Shown here: positions 21,151-31,915 of the stretch, piece after piece
Layout of the letters: each line of letters starts with the position of its first letter
Position numbering within the stretch: the stretch's first letter is position 1
DNA from: Euclidia mi
Lineage: Eukaryota > Arthropoda > Insecta > Lepidoptera > Erebidae
Direction of reading: 5' to 3'
Assembly (NCBI GenBank): GCA_944739405.2
Contig: OX123182.2
Span: forward strand, 36,705,598-36,769,597
DNA: 64,000 nucleotides
Notes under the pieces: model-generated
Told to the model about the DNA's origin: nothing
Seen by the model: the letters and a program-made list of their open reading frames with translations, nothing else
The model's database searches: none
Made by a program: the position numbers and the translations under genes

Positions 21151-22215
21151 CTCGTGTTAACCACTTTGGTTTTTTGTGAACGCGCACATTTTTTTTCAAT
21201 TGGAATGTATCCATGAAGGTATCGTAAGCCATAGATTTTGGAGTAGGTAAATACGTTTAAGCATATTAACATTATAATTACAGTACAAGACTGTGATGGA
21301 CGGAGCAAATCAAGTCTGCCATAGGAGCTACTTTAAATTAAAGTAGTAGGGTGGCTTCTAGCATAAGTGGATGGCGTGCTGTCGAGAATCAAATCACATC
21401 TGCCAATATTAGTCTTATAAAGTGACGACTATGTCAATACCGCAACGGATTAGAAGATGGAGACAGAAATGTGTGTGTAAATACAAATGCAGTCTATTGC
21501 CTCACTACCATATCGTCCGATTCGAAGGCCCGACAGAATCGGAAAAAGCTTGGGAGCAGCACCAACAGATTACGGTAAAGAAAAGGTATTGTTCTTCACA
21601 AAAAGATGCCACGTATTGTACTACGGTCTACATGATAGTAAGTGGCTACCAGTTCATAGTTTTTAGTTGTCAGCGCGATTGCTAATTCTAAGTCAAGAGA
21701 AAAGCGCAAATCTTACCCAATAAGCTTTTCCCAAAGCCACCTTCCTTTATTATTCCCTCTCTCCCTTATTTCAGTAAAACAAGAGAGAATTGATGAAAAA
21801 AGCCACCAAATTCCTAATTACGAGCGTATACTTATTAGTTTATTCTTGACAAAAAACCATATATATAAGTTTTTACTCGTAACCGGATCCAAACCTGAGA
21901 CTTCATGTCATGACCCGCAGCTGCTTTCATAACCGAGAAATCGCCGAAGCAGTCAATAGGTGCTCAGCGCCAGTGGTGCCGATGATTTATAGTCTCGATG
22001 CCAACACACCACAATAAACTCACTTTTTGTTTACCCACAAAATATTCTCAAGTTTTATCGCACCAACAAAACCTTTTCTTGACTTAGGTATTTTATTTTC
22101 AAGCTTGTTTCAGAGGCACGTCTTATCGTATTACCAGTGAAAAGGTCTTGTTCTTGTATGGCTTTTGTATCAATTTATTCTAAGTATTTGCATATCTACT
22201 TACAATTGTAAAGTA

Positions 22216-22218
<3 letters not shown>
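21151..22218. other. Spacer without recognised gene
   Basis: A small open frame at 21422-21685 has no recognisable domain. The rest is AT-rich with frequent stops. I cannot assign it to a repeat family. Confidence 0.4.
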
Positions 22219-22246
<28 letters not shown>

Positions 22247-23638
22247 AACACTTTATTGTACACCAGTAAACATGAGGACATACAATATTAACTTAAATAA
22301 CTTAAAACTAGTAGCACAATAGGGCGGTCTTATCGCAAAATGCGATCTCTTCCAGACAACCTAGTTTGGAATACAATGAATAAAAGTATAATAGTGTGGG
22401 TTAAGGTGTAGGTACAATGAAGAACAGTGTCATAATAGGTAAAATAATAAAACATAGTATTATGTCAAAACAATGTTATATAATTAAAAACATAAAATAC
22501 GTATAAATTGTACGTACAATACATATAATAATACTAATACTAAATTACTGAATGGCAAAACAATACTTATATACAGTAGATAAATAAACTACATATATAC
22601 CTACTAAACATTATAATATACATAATATAAGCTATATATACAAATATATATAATTATATATATCTAAATATATTTATTAATATATACCTACAACTGTCAT
22701 GATAATTGTGACAAATAATGATTTGTTACAAGATTTTTAAATACAGGGAGAGATTGAGCCCGTCTGATTGTTTCGGGTAACCCATTCCACAAACGTACAG
22801 CTTGCACTGTGAAGAATTTTTGAAAGAAAACTGTGGAGTGAGTAGGGACCTTCAATTTGAGATTCTCTGATGATCCCAAGCACTTCGAATGAGTGTCATG
22901 TAGATATTCGAATCGTCGTTTAAGATAAGGAGGGAATGAAGGATTAAAAAGTATATTATATAGAAGGCAAAGGATGTGAGTATTCCGTCGAAGGCGGATT
23001 GGTAGCCACTTGAGCTTGTTACGAAATTCAGTGATGTGGTCATATATACGTAAACCATATATGAACCTTATGCAGAAGTTTTGGAGGCGCTCAAGTTTAT
23101 CTAGCTGGTCCTCCTTGAGATCTAGATAGCTGGCATCGGCATAGTCCAGAATGGGAAGAAGAATAGATTGCACAAGTGCAATTTTAGTAGGTATGGGAAG
23201 GAAATTGCGTAACCTTCTCAGTAATGCAGCGGCAGCAAAAAGTCTTCGACTTATATTTTGTAATTGGACAGTCCAAGATAACGTTTTGTCAATGTATATC
23301 CCCAGATTCTTCACTTCTTTACTAATAGGAATTGAGACGCCACCAAAAGATACCTGGGGAAGCAACGACCAAGACACCTTAGACATCAGTCTAGAACTGC
23401 CGACAATTGTGATCTGGGTCTTCGTATGATTAATCATAAGTCCGTACATTTTGGTCCAATTTGATATACTAGCCAGATCGTTATTTACTGTGGAAATAGC
23501 CGACGACAAATTTTCATAGTCTGCTTGAAAGTAAATTTGCATATCATCAACATAAAGATGGTAGGAAGAAGAAATATTATAGGATATAGAATTAATAAAA
23601 ATTGAGAAGAGCAAAGGAGATAAAACGCCGCCCTGCCG
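22219..23638 (-). mobile_element. 5'-truncated non-LTR retrotransposon with CAAT tail
   Basis: Minus strand. The 3' end is AATAAAGTG followed by (AATC)n, seen on the plus strand as seven or so TTGA/TGAT repeats at 22219-22250. The 5' end is cut exactly at the RT GGVLSPLLF motif. A different repeat with its own (AAATAA)n tail abuts at 23639. Confidence 0.88.
22697..23614 (-). CDS. C-terminal half of a LINE reverse transcriptase
   Basis: 305 residues, open throughout. It begins just after the conserved GGVLSP block (LFSIFINSIS). The catalytic box is YVDD near residue 23, where most LINEs in this window have YADD. The thumb and C-terminal region follow: VKNLGIYIDKTLSW, LLPILDYADASYLD, LKWLPIRLRRN and LWNGLPETIRRA. 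The same C-terminal signature appears in the complete elements at 33.9-36.9 and 53.2-56.1 kb, so it is a related but distinct family. Without fingers, first catalytic aspartate and endonuclease it is inactive. The first Met is simply the first in the truncated frame. Confidence 0.88.
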   Translation of the reverse strand: MLFSIFINSISYNISSSYHLYVDDMQIYFQADYENLSSAISTVNNDLASISNWTKMYGLMINHTKTQITIVGSSRLMSKVSWSLLPQVSFGGVSIPISKEVKNLGIYIDKTLSWTVQLQNISRRLFAAAALLRRLRNFLPIPTKIALVQSILLPILDYADASYLDLKEDQLDKLERLQNFCIRFIYGLRIYDHITEFRNKLKWLPIRLRRNTHILCLLYNILFNPSFPPYLKRRFEYLHDTHSKCLGSSENLKLKVPTHSTVFFQKFFTVQAVRLWNGLPETIRRAQSLPVFKNLVTNHYLSQLS

Positions 23639-23850
23639 CCTATTTGTTTATTTATTTGGCCTGCCACAGTTGCCATAGGCATGGCAGGCAAAGATTTACA
23701 TGTTTTGCCCGATCCCGTGGGAATTTCGGGAAATCCCTTCTTAGTGCACCCCTACGGTCCCCAAGGAAAATAGATGCCAAATTTCAGCTTCCTGCGCCCA
23801 ATAGTTTCGGCTGTAGCGTGTCTGTCAGTCAGCAAGTAACGCAAGGATTT
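23639..23850 (-). mobile_element. Interspersed repeat (GGCGCAGGAAGCTGAAATTTGG family)
   Basis: Minus-strand repeat whose other copies lie at 47890-48113 (plus strand) and at the window end (from 63932). Shared landmarks are CTGACAGACACGCTACAGCC, GGGACCGTAGGGGTGCAC and CCCACGGGATCGG. It ends in AAATAAATAAACAAA. It is non-coding here and probably the 3' part of a non-LTR element, but the class is not proven. Confidence 0.7.
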
Positions 23851-25940
23851 TATATATTAAGATTACGGTTATGTTATGTTGCAAATAAAAAGCAATGGTG
23901 TGGCAATGGTAACATTAAAATCAATCATATTCACCGCGCATGCTTTGTTTTTCTTTAAGCTCTGTAATTCGTCCCTGGAGCATATTGGTTTCAGAGAGGT
24001 TCATTTATCTTCACGTATGAAGCCAACTATAGAGAGGATTGTTTAATACGGATTTAAAGCTGGAGGCTTAAAATTGAAGTAGGATTATAATAATCGGTGC
24101 GACTGGTAGCTCGGCCGATTATCTGGCTTCAGAATCACTGGTGGCGTTAAACACTACTTCGGAAATCGGCTTTTGAAGCCAATTGACGCGAGTACCCTAC
24201 GCTGCGTTTATTCCGCTGACGTAAACACTTTTAAAACGAGGACACGGAAAATAGCCGTTTTCTAGATTAATTTAAATTGGGGCTTCCTCTTAGGTGTTGA
24301 ACAAGATTCTTATTTTCAGATTTACTAATCTCGTAATCTAAAGTATTTGTCTCGAAAAAGCTTCGTAAGAAATGAATATAAAATTCATTCAGAAGGATTT
24401 TCTGAATTTAAAGTATCTTGTTCTGCTGTAGTATTAGAATGTCTTGAATAAAAAATGTACTGTTATCCTTTAATCTCGAATCTCAGCGTTTGTCGCGCCG
24501 CCCGTGACGCATGCGAAACTGGTATGTTTTCCCGTATCGCAGTAAGTAAATTTAACTGAATGTGAATTGAAACTAGATAAACAATATATAAAAAAGAAGG
24601 TGTTTTAGTCCTTCTTCAACGATATTATCTAGATAGTTTTGACGAATTTAACCTTTGAACTATATGTGTCGACTAGAGCTACTTCTGGCCCTGTCGTGTA
24701 ATCAGGTAATTTTCTAAAGACAAACTGTCTAGATAAGGAAAGGTCAGGTAGAATAAAACGAGGCTCTACAGTATATGTTAATAATTTAATGAAATGTATA
24801 TAAGCAACGGAAAGGTAAAGTGGCACTTTGTTTAGTTTCAGCCTACACAGAAAAGTTAGAACGTTTATTTCGGTCGGGTTTATCAAAATACTCAGGACAT
24901 TTTAATTCAAGACACGAGTTTTAAGCGCTGCTGAATAATGTAAAATGTTTTACGGAAACTTATTAATGTGAAATCTATTTAGGATATTGAGGAGATACAT
25001 TTTGTTTGCCATTTTACTAAAATTAATTCTTTACAGGGGCTTATCATTTTTTTAAGCTTCTTTTACAATCGTAAGTAACAATGTTCACACCGTCAAACTT
25101 GATTTTGTGAAGTGAGTTTTAGGCTTTACCAATATTAAAGAAATCTTATTTTTTCCTTGTAAAGAGAGCGTACCAAATCAAACGTTGCAATATTTGTAGG
25201 CAACTTTTGTAAAAGTTGTTTTCTGTAATGATTTCATAGATTTGTAAACGCAATATGATACATATTTTCATGTTCAATATTATTAAGAATGTGATACAAA
25301 GACAGTTTTTCAGCGTTAGTGAGCCGCACCAAAAGAAGCAATTTTTTTTGTAATAAATTGTTATTTAGCATTTTAACAAAGTTATGATAGCTTTGTGACC
25401 GCAAGTAACTGATTTTATTTATAAACAGTTACAAAGATTTTTTAAATAAAATGTTTAATGAATATGTTGTTATAATAAAAACTCAAATTGAAGTATTGTA
25501 CATGCCCAACTAAATAAATTCACTTGCCGTATTTTCCCTTAACATGCTTCGAATTATTTAAGTTTTGACAAGCATCGAAATTAATGACCAGCGTACTTCC
25601 AGCAAGATTATAAATGCCCATATACCGTGTAATTATAAGTTTTAAAATTAGTTATTTCTTACAATCAATTGATCGAGAATGCAGTCAACTGATTTAATGT
25701 TCTCCAAATTCATTTGAATTAAGACAAAAACTTTCTTACGGGTTTTTTTTAAAGTCGATCTGGGTTTCGTCTCCGATATTTTAAGGAATGGGGAATTCAA
25801 TATCATATAAAAGTCTATGTTTGTTTGTTCATCATTTATAGACTCTAAAATGATAAGAGATTAAGCGCTAAGTCAATGGTAACTTTGGAAAAGGGACTTG
25901 GAAAAAAGGGAATTAAATAAAAACTCTTAAAAAGGCGACA
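23851..25940. other. Two kilobases of AT-rich sequence with no recognised feature
   Basis: Only short frames are present (longest about 85 codons at 24629-24886, minus), without motifs. No tandem repeat, tRNA-like or TIR structure was seen. It could be host intergenic DNA. Confidence 0.4.
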
Positions 25941-26170
25941 CAGAGTTCGCTGGGTCAGCTAGTACTAATATATAAAGCTGAAGAGTTTGTTTGTTTGTTT
26001 GGTTGAACGCGCTAATCTCAGGAACTACTGGACCGATTTCAAAAGTTCTTTCAGTGTTAGATAGCCCATTTATCGAGGAAGGCTATATGCTATATAACAT
26101 CACGCTATGAGCTACGGGAGCGGAGAAGTTGCCTTAAAGAACGCGGGTGTAACCGCGGGCTCATGAAGTA
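25941..26170 (+). mobile_element. Lepidopteran interspersed repeat fragment
   Basis: Contains TCGCTGGGTCAGCTAGTA, then AATATATAAAGCTGAAGAG with (TTTG)n, and a GCGCTAATCTCAGGAACTAC block, all recalled as frequent in moth genomes. Non-coding. The class is uncertain: a LINE 3' part or Helitron-like. Confidence 0.5.
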
Positions 26171-26459
26171 CTTTGTAAAATGAGCCAGATTTTTTAGAGC
26201 CTACAAAATTGAAAATAAGTTTATAGACATTTACTTAAGTTAGTCTTCCCATGTGTGTGATCCACATCATTCAAACATTAAGCTTAAATATGCAATCATA
26301 TTTGGAGTGAGGCGGGCAGAAGTTGGGTTGCAGGGTCAGAATAACGTGCAGTAGATTCCGCTTAATCGCTCCGTTTATGACACCTGTTAACGGAGTTCGC
26401 TTCCTGCATCGTTTTCGCTGTGTTTGCACACTAAGGTTTCACAATTTGATAATTATATA

Positions 26460-26580
26460 AGACTAGCTTTCGCCCGCGGCTTCGCCAGCATGACACTTTA
26501 ATAAAGAGTAGACTATGTACTTCCCCGGGTTTCAGACTATCCATGTCGAATTTCACCACAAACGGCTCTGCAGATTAGCC
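26460..26580 (+). mobile_element. Interspersed repeat starting GACTAGC..CCCGCGGCTTCGCC
   Basis: The phrase GCCCGCGGCTTCGCC and the following TGTACTTCCCCGGG are typical of a very common lepidopteran repeat. The window's last 70 bp start with the related AGTCGACACCAGCGGCTTCG. Fragment only. Confidence 0.5.
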
Positions 26581-27212
26581 ATGTAGAATACATATGCATT
26601 AACAAATAATACTTAAAAGTTACTTGTTTTCATAATTGTCGAACTTCAGGTAAATATTGGTATGTAGGTATATTATTGAAGTTATGTAGAGCTTATATAC
26701 CTACTGCAACAGCAGCTAAAATAAAAACTGAAAGCATTACCCCAAAGTACATATCAGACCGTCATAAGCGCGCTTCAACTCCTATGAAATCATTTTAATG
26801 ACGCTGCGCTTAGGTCTATTATCTCGTGGTAACTTTTAAACTATTTGTCCAAACTACTTACTGTAAAGGCAAAGTTCATCTACATTAAATACTGAAGGCA
26901 ATGAATCTATCAATTTTGAAAACAAATTGATAACTACTCTAGAATGAGCATTGTAAAAAACATATATATTTTATGCTATGCTGTTTTATTACAATAAAAA
27001 TGATGTACCTAGTTTGTTATGTACTAAAAGCTAAAAAGTAATTCGGTAAGTCCTAGCTGCCAGATCGCACCAATCTTCTCATCCAATCTGGGGTATTGAT
27101 CAGACAAATATAAAATCTTTGTTGTTGGGCAAGTGAAATTTCTATCATAATGTGTATTCTGCTGTATGCCCAAAATTAAAATACATGTTTTTTTAGTATA
27201 TATTTTTTTTTA
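26581..27212. other. Spacer without recognised content
   Basis: AT-rich, no reading frame or repeat signature found. Confidence 0.35.
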
Positions 27213-27617
27213 GCCGGGTGTTGACGGCATAGAATACAAGTGTCACCACCCCCTATCTTCCCGTGGGTGTCGTAAGAGTCGACTAAGGGATAAAACGATG
27301 CAAATACCATATTTGTGTAGAGACGGTAAACTCGACATCAAACCCTATACGACTGCCTCGTTGGTCTCGCGGCATAAATGTGCGCGTGGGATCGGGAGGT
27401 CCCGGGTTCGATTCCTGGGTCGGGCAGTGTTATTGGGTTTTTCTGTAACGAAATTCTCAGTAGCAGCACGGAGTCTGGAAATGTGCCCGGTACGGCAATA
27501 AGCTCGCCCCTTATTACGTGGGACTAAAGTATATCTGGCGAAAAGTGGGTGTAGAAATACACCTCTGCCTACCCCTTCGGGGATTAAAGGCGTGACGATA
27601 TGTATGTATGTATGTGT
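27213..27617 (+). mobile_element. tRNA-derived SINE, full length, plus strand
   Basis: The clearest copy of the family: GCCGGGTGTTGACGGCATAG head, tRNA-like core with TTGGTCTCGCGG and GGTTCGATTCC boxes near 27360-27420, body, LINE-like end CTGCCTACCCCTTCGGGG ... GGCGTGACG, and a (TATG)n tail. Possible TSD TATATTTT on both sides. Pol III transcription from the internal A and B boxes is expected. Confidence 0.92.
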
Positions 27618-27670
27618 ATATTTTATTTTCAAGTTTTTAGTTTTGTTGTTAGTTGATACTTCTCATTCTA

Positions 27671-28465
27671 TTTTCATAGTGAGCACTTTTCTACCAATCA
27701 AACCCTGTCATTCGATACCCATATTGAGTTATTTGGGGAAAATAGGTAATCCACCACTTTCTAGCGGCGGCCATCTTGGATTTTTCATAGTGAGGTCTAT
27801 TCTACCAATCAAGCCCTTTCATTTGATACCCATATTGAGGTATTTGTGGCAAATATGTAATCAGCCATTTTGTGGCGGCGGCCATCTTGGATTTTTCATA
27901 GTGAGACCTATTCTACCAATCAAGCCCTTTCATTCGATACCCATATTGAGGTAGGTACATATTTGTGGCAAAAATGTAATCCGCCATTTTGCGGCAACAG
28001 CCATCTTGGTTTTTTTATAGCGAGCTCTATTCTGTGAATCAAGCCCTTTCATTTGATACCCATATTAAGGTATTTGGGGAAAATAGGTAATCCACCACTT
28101 TCTAGCGGCGGCCATCTTGGATTTTTCATAGTGTGTTCTATTCTACCAATCAAGCCCTTTCTTTTGATACCCATATTGAGTATTTGTGGAAAATAAGTAA
28201 TCAGCCATTTTGTGGCGGCGACCATCTTGGATTTTTCATAGTGAGCCCTATTCTACCAATCAAGCCCTTTCATTCGATACCCATATTGAGGTATTAGTGG
28301 CAAATATGTGATCCGCCATTTTGCACCGACAGCCATCTTGGATTTCTTATAGTGAGCTCTATTCTACGAATGAAGCCCTTTCATTTGATACCCATATTGA
28401 GGCATTTGTGGAAAATAAGTAATCCGGCATTTTGTGGTGGCGGCCATCTTGGATTTTTCATAGTG
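27671..28465 (+). repeat. 111-bp tandem repeat array, about seven units
   Basis: Units start at about 27671, 27782, 27893, 28012, 28123, 28233, 28344 and 28455. Spacing is 110-111 bp except one of 119 carrying an 8-bp insertion. Each unit contains CCAATCAAGCCCTTTCAT, GATACCCATATTGAGG and GCGGCCATCTTGGATT. Because 111 is divisible by three, the first units make a spurious repeated 37-residue frame (27592-27954). Two alternating subtypes are visible (CCACCACTTTCTAGCGG versus CAGCCATTTTGTGGCGG). Confidence 0.9.
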
Positions 28466-28469
28466 AACT

Positions 28470-28806
28470 TTTTATGATAAACAATATCACCGTACATTAT
28501 CTTCAAGTAACTTTAACGGTTTAGGCAACGCACGCAAAGACAGCTTTCAGAGCTCAGGATTTTTGCCGACTTAGTTGATACTTTTCCCGATATTATGGCA
28601 ACATTATACAAAATCTTTATAAATTGTAGCCTATGTGTTATTCTGATATATAAACTATATTACTGTTAGGTTTCATCCAAATCCCTTCAGTAGTTTTTGC
28701 GTGATAGAGTAACAAACATCCATCCATGCATCCATCCATCCATCCATCCATCCATCCATCTATACATACATCTTCACAAACTTTCACATTTATAATATTA
28801 GTAGGA
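28470..28806 (+). mobile_element. 3' end of a repeat carrying a CATC microsatellite
   Basis: Directly follows the 111-bp array. The last part, GTAGTTTTTGCGTGATAGAGT then (CATC)n at about 28729-28772 and CACATTTATAATATTAGTAGGAT, is a widespread insect repeat terminus. The array may be an internal minisatellite of this element. Confidence 0.6.
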
Positions 28807-29340
28807 TATACTCAGATCCACCCCGTAACAGCAGCCAGGCAACTTAAGCATTTATTGCTAAGTTTAATGTTCGCTGCCATTATGAATGTCTAACTCGAGA
28901 GATTAAAAGATTTTCTTTGATCTTTCTTTTGTATTTTTAGGCTTTTAGAGGATTTTCGTTGAGGCATGACATCAATTTGGGATTTTAAGTTCGTATAAGG
29001 ATAATTGAGAAAGTCAGTGATATTGAAATATATTGAAAGGATCTGTATTTCAATGAGGTAAAGTTGAATGTTTATTATTATTTTAACAATACGGCTTATA
29101 AATGTAAAGATGAGATGTGCATATGCGTTAAACATTTTGATATTAAGGCTTAAAATGTACAGATGATATGACATGTGTATAGGCATTAAACATGGATTTA
29201 CCATGAATTAAGTGAACAAGGCCGTACCCGCATGAAAAAATCGGTTATCGGGTTTCTTCAAGTGAGTTACACACGTAATTGAAAATAACCTAGCTTGTCA
29301 GTAGCCTTCTTCTTCTTCATCGTTTTCTTCATTACTTCGT
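28807..29340. other. Spacer without recognised gene
   Basis: A 104-codon minus-strand frame (28890-29204) is AT-driven and lacks motifs. Nothing else was recognised. Confidence 0.35.
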
Positions 29341-29426
29341 CTCTGCACGAGGCATCCTCAGGAGCGATGGGCAACGATTGAAATTGAAGACGTTGCCCAT
29401 CGCTCCTGAGGATGCCTCGTGCAGAG
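29341..29426. repeat. 36-bp perfect inverted repeat with 14-nt loop
   Basis: Left arm 29341-29376 begins CTCTGCACGAGGCATCC; right arm 29391-29426 is its exact reverse complement. The loop is ATTGAAATTGAAGA. Similarity continues about 5 nt beyond the arms with one mismatch. The right arm is part of the hammerhead-like motif. Confidence 0.95.
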
Positions 29427-29446
29427 GCGAAACACGTGTCGAGGAA
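29401..29446 (+). ncRNA. Hammerhead-ribozyme-like motif
   Basis: The plus strand reads CTGAGGA (29406-29412, fits CUGANGA), a 5-bp stem GCCTC/GAGGC closed by GTGCA (29414-29428), GAAA (29429-29432), a very short third helix (ACACGTGT, 29432-29439), and C29440 as the expected cleavage position (GUC). A short first helix CTC/GAG (29403-29405 with 29441-29443) is possible. Short helix III is known for hammerheads in retroelements such as Penelope-like elements. One extra U (29413) sits between the core and helix II, which is non-canonical. The inverted copy on the minus strand has GAAG instead of GAAA and would be dead. Confidence 0.4.
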
Positions 29447-29620
29447 TAGTCGGCGCATACAGCGGGATACTGCAAGTCAGGTATATTCCTGGAACCCATA
29501 CCATTCCTATATCCCTTATCCTTTTAGAGGAATTCGGTATTGTCAAACTTTTTCTATTGCAATAGTTGGGGTGGTCAATCCGAGGGTGCGTGGTGGGTTC
29601 CTCTTTCCTTCCATTAGGTT

Positions 29621-29674
29621 ACAATGGAGTTCCGCCAAGTAACGCTCAGGCGTTACTTGGCGGAACTCCATTGT
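29621..29674. repeat. 25-bp perfect palindrome at a LINE boundary
   Basis: Arms ACAATGGAGTTCCGCC... (29621-29645) and its exact complement (29650-29674) are separated by TCAG. The right arm ends where the minus-strand LINE RT frame ends, so the palindrome marks the truncation junction. Confidence 0.95.
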
Positions 29675-30960
29675 CAATAACTATATTTGACCTTGGACTC
29701 TCCATTTTCGTACAAGCTCGCAAAGATTTGTATTAGATGCGAGGGTACTCCCATTTCTTGGAGGATTTGCCACATAGATCCCCATCTTACGCAGTCAAAC
29801 GCTTTAGAGTAGTCAATAAAGCACAGTAGCATTGGTACATTAAATTCCCGGCTCTTCTCGATCATCTGTCTCATATTGACTATTTGCTCTCTAGTATCTC
29901 GGCCTTTAACAAAACCGGCTTGCTTATCTGGTATTTGACGGTGCAGATATGCTTGCAATCGTCCATTGATGATGTAAAGCATTATCTTGCTAGCATGGGA
30001 TATGAGTGCCACTGTTCGGTAGTTAGCGCATGACTTCGTGGACCCCTTCTTGTGCAGAGGAATGAGAAGCGACTCTTGCCAGTCCGTAGGCCATTTACCC
30101 GTCTTCCAAAGCTGGTTACACAGATCCATTAACATCTTAACACCTGTGTCTCCTAGATGTTTAAGCTCCTCAGCAAATATGGTGTCTCTTCCGGCTGACT
30201 TGTTTGTTTTTAGCTTTTACAAAGCATTCCTAACTTCGGATTCAATGATATCAGGCTCTAAGTATTGCTCGACTCTCTGGAATGAAGACCCAGCTGTTGT
30301 ATTAGGATCTTTATAAAGGTTTTCGCAGTACAGTCGCCATCTCTCGGTAACCTGGTCTATTTTGGTCAGAAATCTACCGTCAGTATCCTCAATCCCCCAG
30401 GTTTTTGGCCTAAACTCTCGAGTAATGGTCTTCACTTTTAGAAATAGATCTCTTGTGTGGCAAGTACCTGCGTGATCCTCAATATCTTGGCATATAGAGT
30501 TTAGATATTGGTTATAATCTCTGCGGCATAGTCGTTGTACCTTTTTTGAGAGGAGTCTATACTGGACCCATTCTAAGTCACCTCTGGCTGCCACTAGGTC
30601 TTTTCTCTCTTTGATCAGCTGCCAGGTCTCGTTTGTAATCCACGCCTTCCTTCGAGTATCGCTGTCTCGAGAGTGCTTTTGGACTTCTTATCGCGTATTG
30701 AGTAACAGATCTTTGACTCTATTCCAATTGGTATCTATGTCTGAACTTTCCTCCGGCGCTAACCTCTTAGTGTTTTCCACGAAACAGTCCCGGAACAAAG
30801 AAAGCGTTTGTTGTGATGGTCGATCTTGGCGTTCAGCTATAGTTCTTAAGCATCTTTTGATTTTGATGGACATCTCTGTCACCAGTAGCTTGTGATCGCT
30901 TCCGCAATCAGCACTAGGGTAAGTTTTGGTGTTGCTGATGCAGGACTTCCATCGCTTTGC
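29674..30960 (-). pseudogene. Non-LTR retrotransposon RT fragment, truncated at both ends
   Basis: Minus strand. Upstream pieces at 30688-30882 and 30217-30594 carry the linker before RT (KVKTITREFRPKTWGIED, ERWRLYCENLY). 29674-30135 (153 codons) carries RT fingers and palm: WQESLLIPLHKKGS, NYRTVALISHASKIML, QAGFVKGRDTREQI and the first catalytic block CFIDYSKAFDCV. It stops before YXDD, at a perfect palindrome. Frameshifts separate the three pieces. The fingers differ clearly from families J and K in this window and resemble RTE/L1-like insect elements; the clade is uncertain. The fragment lies next to the truncated end of the BEL element. Confidence 0.82.
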
Positions 30961-31129
30961 AACAGTCAGTAGCCACTAAGACACAAAAGCTATCGTGTCA
31001 CAATTCAAAATTCAGAAATGTTAGTGGTTAAAAGCTAATAATATAAAAACATATGCTATTTTAAAGAATTGATGTTACTCAAGTTCTAGTTGTTAAAAAA
31101 AGGACCCTTTACAACAAAAAATAGCCGCT

Positions 31130-31915
31130 TCACCAAAAAACACTACACCTTACTTTGACCATGCTTTCCCAACATCCACCGAAATGTGGTGATGCTGGCG
31201 GAATAAACTTCCAGTCAATATGATTTATGGAAAGTTCTTCCTGAAGACGAGTACGATATTCTTCCCTGAGGAACTTATAGAGGTCGCGTAAATAAGAGCT
31301 TGCGCCCACGAAACAAGTGCCGTTATCCGTATACAAACACTGTATAGGGCCGCGCCGTGAGAGAAATCGTTTAAGGGCTGCAAGGAATGACACCGTGCTT
31401 AAATCTGTCGCAACTTCAATATGCGTAGCGCGCGTCGTTAAGCATGTAAAACTACATAGCCAAGCTTTACGGCTTTTAACACCTCGACCACGCACTGGCA
31501 TATACTGCAGCGGTCCTGCGTAATCACAACCGGTATGTGTAAACGCTTTATCAACTTGATTGATGCGTTGGCTAGGAAGATCTGCCATGGGAGGGAAAGT
31601 CTGACGCGGACGAAATTTGAAACAGACGTTACATTTATGTATTCTGTGACGAATTATTCGTTGAGCGGCTAAAATCCAATACTTATGCCTAAGTAAGGAC
31701 ATAAGCAACTCTGGACCAGCATGGAGGTGCTTCTTGTGATAAAAATCAACAAGAAGGTCGACAACATGATCATGACGCGGCAGAATGCAAGGATGTTTGT
31801 AGTTATAAGGTTCATCCGAATTTGACAGACGACCCCCAACGCGTATGACGCCGTGTTCATCGAGAAACGGCTTGAGTCTAAGGATAGCGGGAGAACAAGG
31901 TACATTGTTTTTCAA
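31130..31915 (-). pseudogene. BEL integrase, truncated after the catalytic core
   Basis: 261 codons. It contains VIRVGGRLSNS (conserved BEL lead), an HHCC finger (H60, H65, C95, C98 in CNVC), the catalytic triad D131 (GCDYAGP), D197 (YTDNG) and E250 (CWESM), and the family phrase FIPPASPHFGG. Similarity ends four residues after the glutamate, and the last nine codons (VRCSVFW region) are foreign. The C-terminal DNA-binding domain and 3' LTR are missing, probably removed by deletion or by the event that placed LINE sequence at 29.7-31.0 kb. Confidence 0.9.

Noticed and set aside
22219..22255. Independent TTGA microsatellite
   Set aside because: It is the 3' tail of the minus-strand LINE that ends there, next to AATAAAGTG on the minus strand.
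27355..27430. Possible functional tRNA gene
   Set aside because: The A- and B-box region lies inside a dispersed repeat with head, body and (TATG)n tail, and four copies occur in the window. It is the tRNA-derived part of a SINE.
27592..27954. 120-codon frame with repeated 37-residue motif
   Set aside because: It is the 111-bp tandem repeat read in a frame that happens to lack stops; one unit's 8-bp insertion ends it.
27671..28465. CRISPR-like array
   Set aside because: Units are contiguous 111-bp repeats without unique spacers, in eukaryotic DNA.
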